From Polaribacter vadi (GTDB taxonomy: Bacteria; Bacteroidota; Bacteroidia; Flavobacteriales; Flavobacteriaceae), in contig NZ_JAHKQL010000023.1 in NCBI RefSeq assembly GCF_018861005.1, forward strand, positions 1 through 64,000: a stretch of DNA of 64,000 bases, written 5' to 3'. The position numbers and the translations under genes are program-made. This document shows, piece after piece, positions 1 to 9,867 of the stretch. Position 1 is the stretch's first letter; every line of letters starts with the position of its first letter. The notes under the pieces were generated by a model. The model did no database searches. It was not told the origin of the DNA and worked only from the letters and a program-made list of their open reading frames with translations.

Positions 1-143
1 AATTTAAACTTTTTTTAATATTTATTTTTTTAAATTAAAAATTAAAACAGTTAAACTTCATCTAACAAAAACAATCTCTCAATGAACTCTGATAAACTAA
101 TAAACTAACATAAAAATGTATTTCGTTTTTCGCTTAGCGGGTG

Positions 144-173
144 CAAATATACAACCCATTCTTAACCTCACAA
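144..173 (-). promoter_or_regulatory. Strong Bacteroidetes promoter reading left
   Basis: On the minus strand a TTG (171-173) is followed by 19 bases and then TATATTTG (151-144). This is the full -33/-7 arrangement of the primary sigma factor in Bacteroidetes. No reading frame follows before the window edge. The leader contains AGTTCATTGAGAGATTG, which resembles leaders ahead of flavobacterial rRNA operons, so a stable-RNA operon just left of the window is likely (inference). Confidence 0.7.
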
Positions 174-308
174 GTGTTTTTATGAAAAAAATTTAAATTT
201 ATTCTTAACCTTTCTATAACTGCATTAAAACAAGACTATTAAGTCCTTAATTATTTTTAAAAATTTAATCCTTTTTTTTAACATAGTGTTTTTCTTTAAC
301 ACAAGCAT

Positions 309-473
309 AGCTCAAACGACTAACCTTGTGTTAAGGATTGTAGCAGTTGTCTGAGCTCTTTTTTTGTTATCTAAGGAAATTTTAGTTCGTTTTATGTAAA
401 TTAATCTATAATAAGATAACTCAATACTCCAAAAAGAAACAAAAAAAAGCGAGCGCGCAAAGCCTGACCCGAC
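309..473 (+). repeat. Structured intergenic repeat, copy R1 (divergent, long spacer)
   Basis: The left half has GATTGTAGCAGTTGTC followed by TGAGCTCTTTTTTT (to about 366). The right half has AAAAAAAAGCGAGCGCGC then AAAGCCTGACCCGAC (to 473). These match the flanks of copy R4 at 62079-62179 read on the minus strand (TTTGAGCTCTTTTT and AAAAAAGCGAG). About 75 bases of unrelated AT-rich sequence lie between the halves. Within the left half, 309-320 can pair with 346-357, and 296-305 is a perfect inverted repeat of 325-334. Confidence 0.5.
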
Positions 474-506
474 TAAAAGAAGGGGAACACCATAAAAAAA
501 TGTCTA

Positions 507-1250
507 TTATTCCTTTTTCTTTTTAATAGATTTTTTCTTTTTTCTCATTTTAGCGAACATCTGTTTGTAAATTTCAACGTCTATTTCTGCTTTTCTTTCA
601 AAAATTATTTTTGAAAAATCGAAATTAAGTTTAGAATCTTGCTTTTTCAGCTTATCATTTTGAAAAGCACGCTGTAAAACATCTTCTATTAAGAAGTCTT
701 CGTTCTCGAATTCTGGATGATATTCTGTTTTAAGCGACAGTTTAAAAACATTTGCAGTTGTGTTGTACCAAAATGCTTTCCAGCCACTTCTTAAATTTTG
801 AATGTTTTGAAATGCTGTTTTGCCTGTTTGACGATGAATTAACTTTATAAGTATACGACCTTCTGTTCTAGTCATCTTTTTTATTTGATCTGTAAATTCG
901 CCTTCAATGTATTTTTGAACAAGCTTTGTGTATTTCTTTCTTTTTCTTTTAGAATCAATTTTATTTAGACGCACATTTAATGAGTCTAATCTTTCTGATG
1001 CTAATTTTGCATAAGGATAGGCTTTAAAAACTTTTTTTCTAAACCATATATAATAACGTATGTCTTTTCTGGATTTGAATTTGTGTTTTGGAAATAAAGT
1101 GATTTCGTTTAACTTTATAGTTATACTATCTCCTGGTTTTACGAATATATAATCATCGTAATTATTAGGTAGAGAGTCTAATTCTTCTTTTTTCTGCGAA
1201 AAAGTAGTTAGGGAAAATAGTATTATATATATGTATAGGAAGTTTTTCAA
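507..1250 (-). CDS. DUF4294 domain-containing protein
   Basis: This 247-residue protein starts with a probable signal peptide (residues 1-18, ending TFSQ), so it should be exported. The middle part, from an aromatic stretch KDIRYYIWFRKKVFKAYPYA near 64-83 through the EGRILIKLIHRQTG block, is the conserved core of the DUF4294 family, which is largely confined to Bacteroidetes and has no known function. The tail from about 233 is almost only lysine and arginine. It is the last gene of a probable DinB-ligA-DUF4294 minus-strand run. The 68-base gap to ligA holds no clear terminator. Confidence 0.8.
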   Translation of the reverse strand: MKNFLYIYIILFSLTTFSQKKEELDSLPNNYDDYIFVKPGDSITIKLNEITLFPKHKFKSRKDIRYYIWFRKKVFKAYPYAKLASERLDSLNVRLNKIDSKRKRKKYTKLVQKYIEGEFTDQIKKMTRTEGRILIKLIHRQTGKTAFQNIQNLRSGWKAFWYNTTANVFKLSLKTEYHPEFENEDFLIEDVLQRAFQNDKLKKQDSKLNFDFSKIIFERKAEIDVEIYKQMFAKMRKKKKSIKKKKE

Positions 1251-1318
1251 TCTCTTATTTATTTAACACTTAAAAATAACAGAAAATATAGACTTTATAT
1301 ATGTTCTAAAAAGTATTA

Positions 1319-3851
<2,533 letters not shown>

Positions 3852-3982
3852 TTACTAAAGTCTTATTGAATAATTAATTTCTAATTTTTTGATAAAAATA
3901 AGTAAAAGAATAATGAATTTAAAGTTGATTTAAAATTACTTTACTTGATTTTTAAAAAGTAGAATTTAATAGAATTCTAAAA

Positions 3983-4072
3983 GTTAGCAAACAAGTTCAG
4001 CCCAGATTGAAATGGCATCCTTTTTTTGTTTTTCACAAAAAAAGATATAATGGAAAGCTGGAAATAGCTACA
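3983..4072 (+). repeat. Structured intergenic repeat, copy R2
   Basis: Reads GTTAGCAAAC, then a CAGCCCAGATTGAAATGG block, then CATCCTTTTTTTGT, a short loop, ACAAAAAAAGATATAATGG and AAAGCTGGAAATAGCTAC. The same order of blocks is seen at 40660-40766, where the central hairpin has a different sequence (TTTTTGCT/AGCAAAAA instead of TTTTTTTGT/ACAAAAAAA). It lies between the GAPDH gene and the DinB gene, oriented opposite to both. Confidence 0.75.
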
Positions 4073-4131
4073 AAAAAATAAACCCAAAACAAATGCTTTG
4101 GGTTTGATGATTAAATTGAATGCGTTTTTTA

Positions 4132-5574
4132 TTAATAATATGTATATCGTCTTACTTTTGCAATGTATTTTGCCAAACGAATTACTTGATGTGAATAGCC
4201 ATATTCATTATCGTACCAAACATACACAACAATGGTTTCTTTATCTGCTATGGTTGATTTGCTATCGAAAATTGATGGTGCAGTACAACCTATAATATCT
4301 GAAGAAACTAATTCATTATCTAAAGAATATTTTATTTGCTCTACTAAATCACCTTCTAAAGCTGCTTGTTTTACTAGTGCATTTATAGCTTCTGTAGTTA
4401 CTGGTCTTCTTAATTGTAAATTTAAGATTGCCAAAGATCCATTTGGTACAGGAACCCTAATTGCGTTTGAGGTTAACTTACCTTCTAAAACCGGAATTGC
4501 TTTTGAAACGGCTTTTCCTGCACCTGTTTCTGTAATTACCATATTTAGAGCTGCAGCCCTACCTCTTCTGTATTTTGAATGAATGTTATCTACTAAATTC
4601 TGATCGTTTGTATATGCGTGTATGGTTTCTAGATGACCTTTTTTAATACCGAAATTGTCTTCTAAAACTTTTAAAACGGGTGTAATTGCATTGGTTGTAC
4701 AAGATGCTGCTGAAAAAATATCTACTTTATCTGGGTTGTAGTCTTTATGATTTACACCATGTACAATATTTGGCACTCCTTTTCCTGGGGCAGTTAATAA
4801 AACTTTCCTTGCTCCTTTTGCTTTTAAATGTCTTGCCAAAGCAACATCGTCTCTAAAAGCTCCTGTGTTATCTATAATTAAAGCATCATTAATTCCGAAT
4901 TTTGTATAATCTATATCTTCTGGATTATTTGCAGAAATCATAGCAACAGTTGTTCCGTTAATAATTAAAGCTTCGTTTTCTATATCTGTTTTTACAGTTC
5001 CTAAAAAATCTCCATGAACAGAATCTACATTTAATAAAGAAGCTCTTTTTTCTAAAATTGATTGCGAAATTTCGCCACGAGTTACAATAGCTCTTAATCT
5101 TAATTGAGATCCTTTACCCATTTTAGTCATTAATTCTCTTGCTAATAAACGACCAATTCTACCAAAACCATATAAAACAACATCTTTTGGCGTAATGTTT
5201 TTAGCTTCTTTAGCATTTTTTAATTGTTTTTTTACAAAAGCAACTTTATCTGCACAGCTTTTAGGATTTAAATAACATTCATAAGCCAATTTACCAATAT
5301 CTAATTTTGATGCTGGTAAATCTATCTGCTCTATTGCTTGTGCAATACCTAATACATCTTCAATTGTAATTTTTTTGTTTACGAACTCTTTAGCATAATT
5401 GATTAAATTTAAAATTTCACTGGCTCTTTTATCTTGTAGTTGATTTCTAAAAAGCACTAATTCTATGGATTTTTCGTACCAAAGATTATTTAGGATGTTA
5501 ATAAACTCTACAGTCGCTTTTCTTGTTTTTGCTTGAGAAACAACTTCGTTTTCGTAATTGAGGGTTAATGACAT
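4132..5574 (-). CDS. gap: Glyceraldehyde-3-phosphate dehydrogenase, long form
   Basis: Interconverts glyceraldehyde 3-phosphate and 1,3-bisphosphoglycerate with NAD(P). The Rossmann motif GFGRIGR lies at 136-142, the catalytic cysteine in SAASCTTNAITP is Cys292 and the partner histidine is His319 (ETIHAYT). At 480 residues it is about 145 longer than classical GapA: residues 1-125 form an extra mainly helical N-terminal region found in a Bacteroidetes/gamma-proteobacterial subgroup. Some relatives of this long type have been linked to gluconeogenic use. A TACTTTTG promoter box and a 20-bp palindrome lie just upstream. Cofactor preference cannot be read from the sequence. Confidence 0.92.
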   Translation of the reverse strand: MSLTLNYENEVVSQAKTRKATVEFINILNNLWYEKSIELVLFRNQLQDKRASEILNLINYAKEFVNKKITIEDVLGIAQAIEQIDLPASKLDIGKLAYECYLNPKSCADKVAFVKKQLKNAKEAKNITPKDVVLYGFGRIGRLLARELMTKMGKGSQLRLRAIVTRGEISQSILEKRASLLNVDSVHGDFLGTVKTDIENEALIINGTTVAMISANNPEDIDYTKFGINDALIIDNTGAFRDDVALARHLKAKGARKVLLTAPGKGVPNIVHGVNHKDYNPDKVDIFSAASCTTNAITPVLKVLEDNFGIKKGHLETIHAYTNDQNLVDNIHSKYRRGRAAALNMVITETGAGKAVSKAIPVLEGKLTSNAIRVPVPNGSLAILNLQLRRPVTTEAINALVKQAALEGDLVEQIKYSLDNELVSSDIIGCTAPSIFDSKSTIADKETIVVYVWYDNEYGYSHQVIRLAKYIAKVRRYTYY

Positions 5575-5600
5575 AGCTTAATTATTGTTTTTAATTTCTA

Positions 5601-5608
5601 CAAAAGTA
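5601..5608 (-). promoter_or_regulatory. -7 box of the GAPDH gene
   Basis: TACTTTTG on the minus strand, 26 bases before the ATG at 5574. It matches TAnnTTTG exactly. No TTG sits at the expected -33 distance. The palindrome at 5624-5643 occupies that region instead, which suggests regulated transcription. Confidence 0.55.
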
Positions 5609-5623
5609 TTTCTTTTTTTGAGA

Positions 5624-5643
5624 ATACGAAATCGATTTCGTAT
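5624..5643. promoter_or_regulatory. 20-bp perfect palindrome, probable operator of the GAPDH gene
   Basis: ATACGAAATCGATTTCGTAT equals its own reverse complement over all 20 bases. It starts 15 bases upstream of the -7 box. A central CG inside AATCGATT is the usual form of LacI/GalR-family operators (established for that family). The regulator is not in the window. Confidence 0.65.
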
Positions 5644-5655
5644 AAATTTTTTGCA

Positions 5656-5689
5656 CAAAAAAATCCTGATATAAAATATCAGGATTTTT
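5656..5689 (-). terminator. Terminator after the HtrA gene
   Basis: Arms 5659-5672 and 5676-5689 pair perfectly (AAAAATCCTGATAT with ATATCAGGATTTTT) around a three-base loop. On the minus strand the stem ends in a T run. It lies 22 bases past the stop codon at 5711. Confidence 0.8.
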
Positions 5690-5710
5690 AATACTAATTA
5701 CGCTAATAAT

Positions 5711-7105
5711 TTATCTTATTGCATATCTCTCTGTTTCTCCATTTAAATTGATAACTTCTAAATATAGAGGGTTACCATTACCTATTTTACTGTTGTCTAT
5801 AACCTTTTTTGCTTCGGATGCACTTAAAACAGGTTTCTTGTTTACTTTAGTAATTATAAAACCTCTTTTAACTCCATAATAAGATAAAGTTCTGTTTGCA
5901 TTTTCAATGATTTTAGCACCACCTTTTAAATCGTATTTTTTTAATTCTTTACTTGATAAATCTTTTAAAGAAATACCTAAACTACTTGCTATGAATGTAC
6001 TTTTCTTATTTAAAACTACAGTTTTGGTTAATAATTCTCCATCTCTATCAATTAAAACATTTACATTATCTCCAGGTCTTTTAGATGTTAATTGCCCTTT
6101 AAGCTCAGAAAACTTAGAAATTTTTACATTATTAATTTTCTTAATTACATCTCCTTTTTTTAATTCTGAGTTGTTAGCACCTTCTTCATAAAAAACATCA
6201 CCTACTTTAACACCTTCATTATTAAAATTAGGATCTATTGCAATACCTAAAATAGCTTCTTGTACTGTACCAAATTCTAACAAATCATCTACAATTTTCT
6301 TTGCAATATTAGAAGGTACTGCAAAAGAATACCCTACAAACGAACCAGTTTTAGATGAAATTGCAGTATTTACACCTACTAATTCTCCTCTAATATTAAC
6401 TAAAGCTCCACCACTATTTCCTGGATTTACAGCTGCATCTGTTTGTATAAAAGATTCAATATTTCTATTACCTTCTAAATCTCTACCTTTTGCACTAACA
6501 ATACCTGCTGTTACTGTTGATGTTAAGTTATAAGGATTACCAACTGCTAAAACCCATTCACCAACTTTAATATTGTCTGAATTTGCAAAAGGTGTATAAG
6601 GCAAGTCAATATCTGCTTCAATTTTTAACAAAGCAATATCATTACTTGCATCTGCACCAATTAATTCTGCTTTGTATTTCTTTTGATTATTTAATGTAAT
6701 CTGAATATCACTTGCATTATCAATTACGTGATTATTTGTTACAATATAACCATCAGATGAAATAATAACTCCACTTCCTGTACCTACTTGCTCAAATTGT
6801 CTTTGTCCATTACCATTACCAAAGAAAATATCTAAAGGATTAGATTGTGTTCTTAAAGTTGTGTTTTTAACATGAACAACAGAATTCACTGTTTTTTCTG
6901 CAGCCAAAGTAAAATCTATAGTAGCTGCATTTAGTGTTGGTGAACTAGATTCATAAGCATTATTAAAATTTGTTTGCACTGTTTGTGCATTGTTTGGTAG
7001 TGTTCTTTCAACAACTACAGCATCATTAAAAAGCAATTTGTAACCTCCTAAAGTTAAGGTTCCTCCCAAAATTGCCATTCCTAGTAAACTAAAAAATTTC
7101 TTCAT
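5711..7105 (-). CDS. degP: Periplasmic HtrA/DegP-type serine protease
   Basis: Envelope protease and probable chaperone for misfolded periplasmic and outer-membrane proteins. The 464-residue protein has an N-terminal hydrophobic signal or anchor (about 5-25), a trypsin-like domain with triad His126 (TNNHVID), Asp156 (NDIALL) and Ser231 (NPGNSGGAL), and two PDZ domains (about 265-365 and 375-464). It is monocistronic: its own -7 box lies at 7126-7133 and a terminator at 5656-5689. The family is commonly induced by envelope or heat stress. I see no clear stress-sigma site here. The assignment to the Do family is firm; the choice among DegP, DegQ and DegS is by architecture only. Confidence 0.93.
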   Translation of the reverse strand: MKKFFSLLGMAILGGTLTLGGYKLLFNDAVVVERTLPNNAQTVQTNFNNAYESSSPTLNAATIDFTLAAEKTVNSVVHVKNTTLRTQSNPLDIFFGNGNGQRQFEQVGTGSGVIISSDGYIVTNNHVIDNASDIQITLNNQKKYKAELIGADASNDIALLKIEADIDLPYTPFANSDNIKVGEWVLAVGNPYNLTSTVTAGIVSAKGRDLEGNRNIESFIQTDAAVNPGNSGGALVNIRGELVGVNTAISSKTGSFVGYSFAVPSNIAKKIVDDLLEFGTVQEAILGIAIDPNFNNEGVKVGDVFYEEGANNSELKKGDVIKKINNVKISKFSELKGQLTSKRPGDNVNVLIDRDGELLTKTVVLNKKSTFIASSLGISLKDLSSKELKKYDLKGGAKIIENANRTLSYYGVKRGFIITKVNKKPVLSASEAKKVIDNSKIGNGNPLYLEVINLNGETERYAIR

Positions 7106-7125
7106 AATTCTAAATTTTTATTATT

Positions 7126-7133
7126 CAAATATA
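7126..7133 (-). promoter_or_regulatory. -7 box of the HtrA gene
   Basis: TATATTTG on the minus strand, 20 bases before the start codon at 7105, matching the Bacteroidetes -7 consensus. No -33 TTG at the standard spacing is visible. Confidence 0.5.
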
Positions 7134-7222
7134 CAATTTTAACATTTTCAAAAATTCTGTTTAACTCGTTTTTAACGGATTTTAACCACGTTTTAACAGC
7201 CAATTTTTGTTAACGAAATCAT

Positions 7223-7230
7223 TACCTTTG
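7223..7230 (+). promoter_or_regulatory. -7 box directly before dapF
   Basis: TACCTTTG matches TAnnTTTG and ends only four bases before the ATG at 7235. With the usual distance from the -7 box to the transcript start, the mRNA would begin at or next to the start codon. Confidence 0.5.
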
Positions 7231-7234
7231 CCAT

Positions 7235-8005
7235 ATGAATTTGACATTTTATAAATATCAAGGAACAGGAAACGATTTTGTTATGATAGATAACAGAACA
7301 AAAATCTTTCCAAAAACCAATACTGACAAGATTTCACAAATTTGTGACAGACATTTTGGTATTGGTGCAGATGGCATTATTTTAATAGAAAATGATAATG
7401 ATTTCGATTTTAAAATGATTTATTTTAATGCTGATGGTAGTCAGACTTTTTGTGGTAATGGAGGTAGATGTGCAGTTGCATTTGCAAAATATTTAAACAT
7501 TATTAAAGACAAAACAACTTTTTTAGCTTATGATGGCCAACATTTTGCAGAAATAAATGAAGGTATTGTTAGCCTTCATATGATTGATGTTGATGAAATT
7601 GTTGAAAAAGAAAATTCTATTTTTACTTATACAGGAACTCAGCATCATGTAGAAATGGTTGACGAATTAGATAATTACCCAGTTTTTGATAATGGTAAAA
7701 AAATTAGGTATTCTTATGCAGATCCTGGTAGTAATGTAAATTTTGCGCAACAAATTAATGAAAACACTTTTAGAGTTAGAACTTATGAAAAAGGTGTGGA
7801 AGATGAAACTTTGGCTTGCGGAACAGGTGTAACTGCTGTTGCAATTGCAATGCACAAAACAAACAAAACAAAAAGTAATTCGATTTCTTTGCCTGTAGAA
7901 GGTGGTATTTTACAAGTTTCTTTTAACGAAAATAATGGTATTTATACTAATGTATTTTTAAAAGGACCTGCTAAATTTGTTTTTGAAGGAATAATTACTG
8001 TTTAA
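7235..8005 (+). CDS. dapF: Diaminopimelate epimerase
   Basis: Converts LL- to meso-diaminopimelate, the last step before lysine and the peptide cross-link residue of peptidoglycan. The two catalytic cysteines are visible: Cys73 in FCGNGGRC and Cys195 in ETLACGTG. The opening YKYQGTGNDFVMIDN is the family signature. The 256-residue length is normal. It leads a plus-strand group with a GNAT enzyme, MltG and a lysozyme-like protein, so the neighbourhood is cell-wall related. The promoter box almost touches the ATG, so the transcript may be nearly leaderless. Confidence 0.97.
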   Translation: MNLTFYKYQGTGNDFVMIDNRTKIFPKTNTDKISQICDRHFGIGADGIILIENDNDFDFKMIYFNADGSQTFCGNGGRCAVAFAKYLNIIKDKTTFLAYDGQHFAEINEGIVSLHMIDVDEIVEKENSIFTYTGTQHHVEMVDELDNYPVFDNGKKIRYSYADPGSNVNFAQQINENTFRVRTYEKGVEDETLACGTGVTAVAIAMHKTNKTKSNSISLPVEGGILQVSFNENNGIYTNVFLKGPAKFVFEGIITV

Positions 8006-8091
8006 TAAATAATGCATCTTTTAGACTGAATAGATTTAAATTTATGTCTATAATAAATATAGATTACTTCTATGAAATCATAATAAAATAA

Positions 8092-8616
8092 ATGAAAACG
8101 TTAAAAGGTAAACATCTTAATTTAAGAGCAATAGAACCCCAAGATTTAAATTTTCTACATACCATAGAAAACAATGAATTATTTTGGGAAGTTAGCCATA
8201 CTCAAGCTCCTTTTTCTAGGTATGTTTTAAAGCAATATTTAGAAAATGCGCATTTAGATATTTATGAAACCAAACAACTACGTTTGGTAATAGAAGAAAC
8301 ATCAAAAAAAGAACAAGTGGGTATGATTGATTTGTTCGATTTTAATCCACAACATAAAAGAGCAGGAATTGGAATTTTAATTCATCCTTTTTATCAAAAT
8401 AAAGGTTATGCCTCAGAAGCTTTATCCTTATTAATTAATTATTCTTTTTCTTATTTAAACTTGCATCAATTATATGCGAATATTACTTCTGATAATGAGA
8501 AGAGTTTAGCTTTATTTAAAAAGCATAATTTTGCAGAAGTTGGTCTTAAAAAAGATTGGATTTTATCAAACAGAAAGTTTAAAGATGAAATTTTATTTCA
8601 ATTGATAAAAGAGTAG
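8092..8616 (+). CDS. GNAT-family N-acetyltransferase
   Basis: A 174-residue protein of the GNAT fold, of the RimJ/RimL type that acetylates amines using acetyl-CoA. The opening LKGKHLNLRAIEPQDL is typical. The acetyl-CoA binding segment is around 103-122 (IGILIHPFYQNKGYASEALS), followed by the NEKSLALFKKHNF block near 142-154. The substrate cannot be predicted. It lies 86 bases after dapF and 29 bases before mltG, so it may be co-transcribed with mltG. The upstream gap holds only a weak inverted repeat (8047-8063). Confidence 0.85.
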   Translation: MKTLKGKHLNLRAIEPQDLNFLHTIENNELFWEVSHTQAPFSRYVLKQYLENAHLDIYETKQLRLVIEETSKKEQVGMIDLFDFNPQHKRAGIGILIHPFYQNKGYASEALSLLINYSFSYLNLHQLYANITSDNEKSLALFKKHNFAEVGLKKDWILSNRKFKDEILFQLIKE

Positions 8617-8645
8617 TTTTGCAACCATAAAAAAATATAAGTAAA

Positions 8646-9671
8646 TTGGGTAAAAAAATTTTATACGCAGTAGGTTTTGTTTTATTGTTAGGAGCCATTT
8701 TAGGTTATAATTATTATCAAAAAATATTTGGTGAAGCCATTACTAAAGATTACGTATTATTTATAAATAGTACAGATAGTTTGGTTGATGTAAAAGAAAA
8801 AATAGCAGATTATTCTAAAAACCCAAATACATTTCTTTGGGTTGCAGCTAAGAAAAACTTTTCAACACCTAAAACTGGTCGTTATTTAATAAAGCAAGGG
8901 ATGTCTAATAACGATTTGGTAAATATGCTAAGAAGTGGAAATCAAACTGCTTTAAAAGTTTCATTCAACAACCAAGATACTTTAGAAAAATTTGCAGGTA
9001 GAATTGCTGAACAATTAGAACTAGATTCTATTGCTATTATCAATTCTTTTACAAACAAAGATTTTTTAGCCAAAAACAAACTGAATGAAAAATCTGTTTT
9101 GCAAATATGTATACCTAATAGTTATGAGTTTTATTGGACAGTTTCTGCAGATAAATTTAGGAACAAATTACTAAGAGAATACAATCGTTTCTGGAATGCT
9201 TCTAGGCTTGCAAAAGCAAAAAATCTAAAGCTATCTAAAGATGATGTAATAACTTTAGCCTCTATTGTACAAAAAGAAACTGCGCAAAAAGTAGAACGCC
9301 CAATTGTTGCTGGTTTGTATTTAAATCGATTAAAAAACGGATGGCCTTTACAAGCAGACCCAACTATTATATATTGTATTAAAGAAGTTAAGGGTCAAGA
9401 TTACGTTGTAAAACGTGTTTTAAATGTAGATTTAGAAATAAACTCTCCATATAACACCTACAAAAATAGAGGCTTACCTCCTGCCTTAATTTCTATGCCA
9501 GATATTTCTTCTATAGACGGAGTTTTAAACGCTCAAAAACACAATTATTTTTATATGTGTGTAAATATAGATAAGTTTGGTTACCATTCTTTTGCTAAAA
9601 CTTTAGCACAACATAACAGAAATGCAGCTAAATATCAAAGTTGGTTAAACAAAAAAGGGGTAAATAGATAA
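8646..9671 (+). CDS. mltG: Endolytic murein transglycosylase MltG
   Basis: Cleaves nascent glycan strands in the inner membrane and so sets glycan length. The 341-residue protein has one N-terminal membrane segment (about 5-21), a LysM-like region, and the YceG catalytic domain with the catalytic glutamate in SIVQKETAQ (Glu211) and the LQADPTIIY and NTYKNRGLPP blocks typical of the family. The start codon is TTG at 8646. No ATG gives a longer or better frame, and the TTG leads straight into a lysine-rich start and the membrane helix. The neighbouring dapF and lysozyme-like genes fit a cell-wall context. Confidence 0.93.
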   Translation: MGKKILYAVGFVLLLGAILGYNYYQKIFGEAITKDYVLFINSTDSLVDVKEKIADYSKNPNTFLWVAAKKNFSTPKTGRYLIKQGMSNNDLVNMLRSGNQTALKVSFNNQDTLEKFAGRIAEQLELDSIAIINSFTNKDFLAKNKLNEKSVLQICIPNSYEFYWTVSADKFRNKLLREYNRFWNASRLAKAKNLKLSKDDVITLASIVQKETAQKVERPIVAGLYLNRLKNGWPLQADPTIIYCIKEVKGQDYVVKRVLNVDLEINSPYNTYKNRGLPPALISMPDISSIDGVLNAQKHNYFYMCVNIDKFGYHSFAKTLAQHNRNAAKYQSWLNKKGVNR

Positions 9672-9785
9672 ATTACTCAATAATTAATTTCATAAAATAT
9701 CAAGAAAAAATATTTTATTCATAATGAAAAACGTAATAGTTTTCCAATTTTCTTAATAAAAAGACCTTTCACCTATCTAATTTAC

Positions 9786-9800
9786 AATTTCGACGAAATT
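9786..9800. promoter_or_regulatory. Perfect inverted repeat upstream of the lysozyme-like gene
   Basis: AATTTCGACGAAATT has seven-base arms around one base. It ends 35 bases before the -7 box at 9836. A second palindrome, ACTGATATTCAGT, lies at 9806-9818. The two centres are 19 bases apart. Confidence 0.45.
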
Positions 9801-9835
9801 AATACACTGATATTCAGTAGATTCAAATTATGTCA

Positions 9836-9843
9836 TACATTTG
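9836..9843 (+). promoter_or_regulatory. -7 box of the lysozyme-like gene
   Basis: TACATTTG followed by C, 24 bases before the ATG at 9868, matches the Bacteroidetes -7 consensus. No TTG is seen at the -33 position; the palindrome at 9806-9818 covers that area. Confidence 0.6.
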
Positions 9844-9867
9844 CAGCCGAAATAAAAGGATTATTTT

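Larger units (their letters stand above)
1..506. other. Gene-free stretch at left edge
   Basis: No convincing coding region is seen. The left part (1-143) reads leftward as an AT-rich leader behind a strong minus-strand promoter at 144-173. The right part (309-473) is a degenerate copy of the structured repeat also found near 4.0, 40.7 and 62.1 kb. A GC-richer patch near 449-473 stands out from the AT-rich surroundings. Confidence 0.6.

Noticed and set aside
440..500. tRNA or other known RNA gene in the GC-richer patch
   Set aside because: No cloverleaf, T-loop GTTCGA or CCA end could be found. The bases match the tail of the structured repeat family.
9694..9716. Terminator after mltG
   Set aside because: The stem AAAATAT/ATATTTT is made only of A and T, with an eight-to-nine base loop, too weak to claim.
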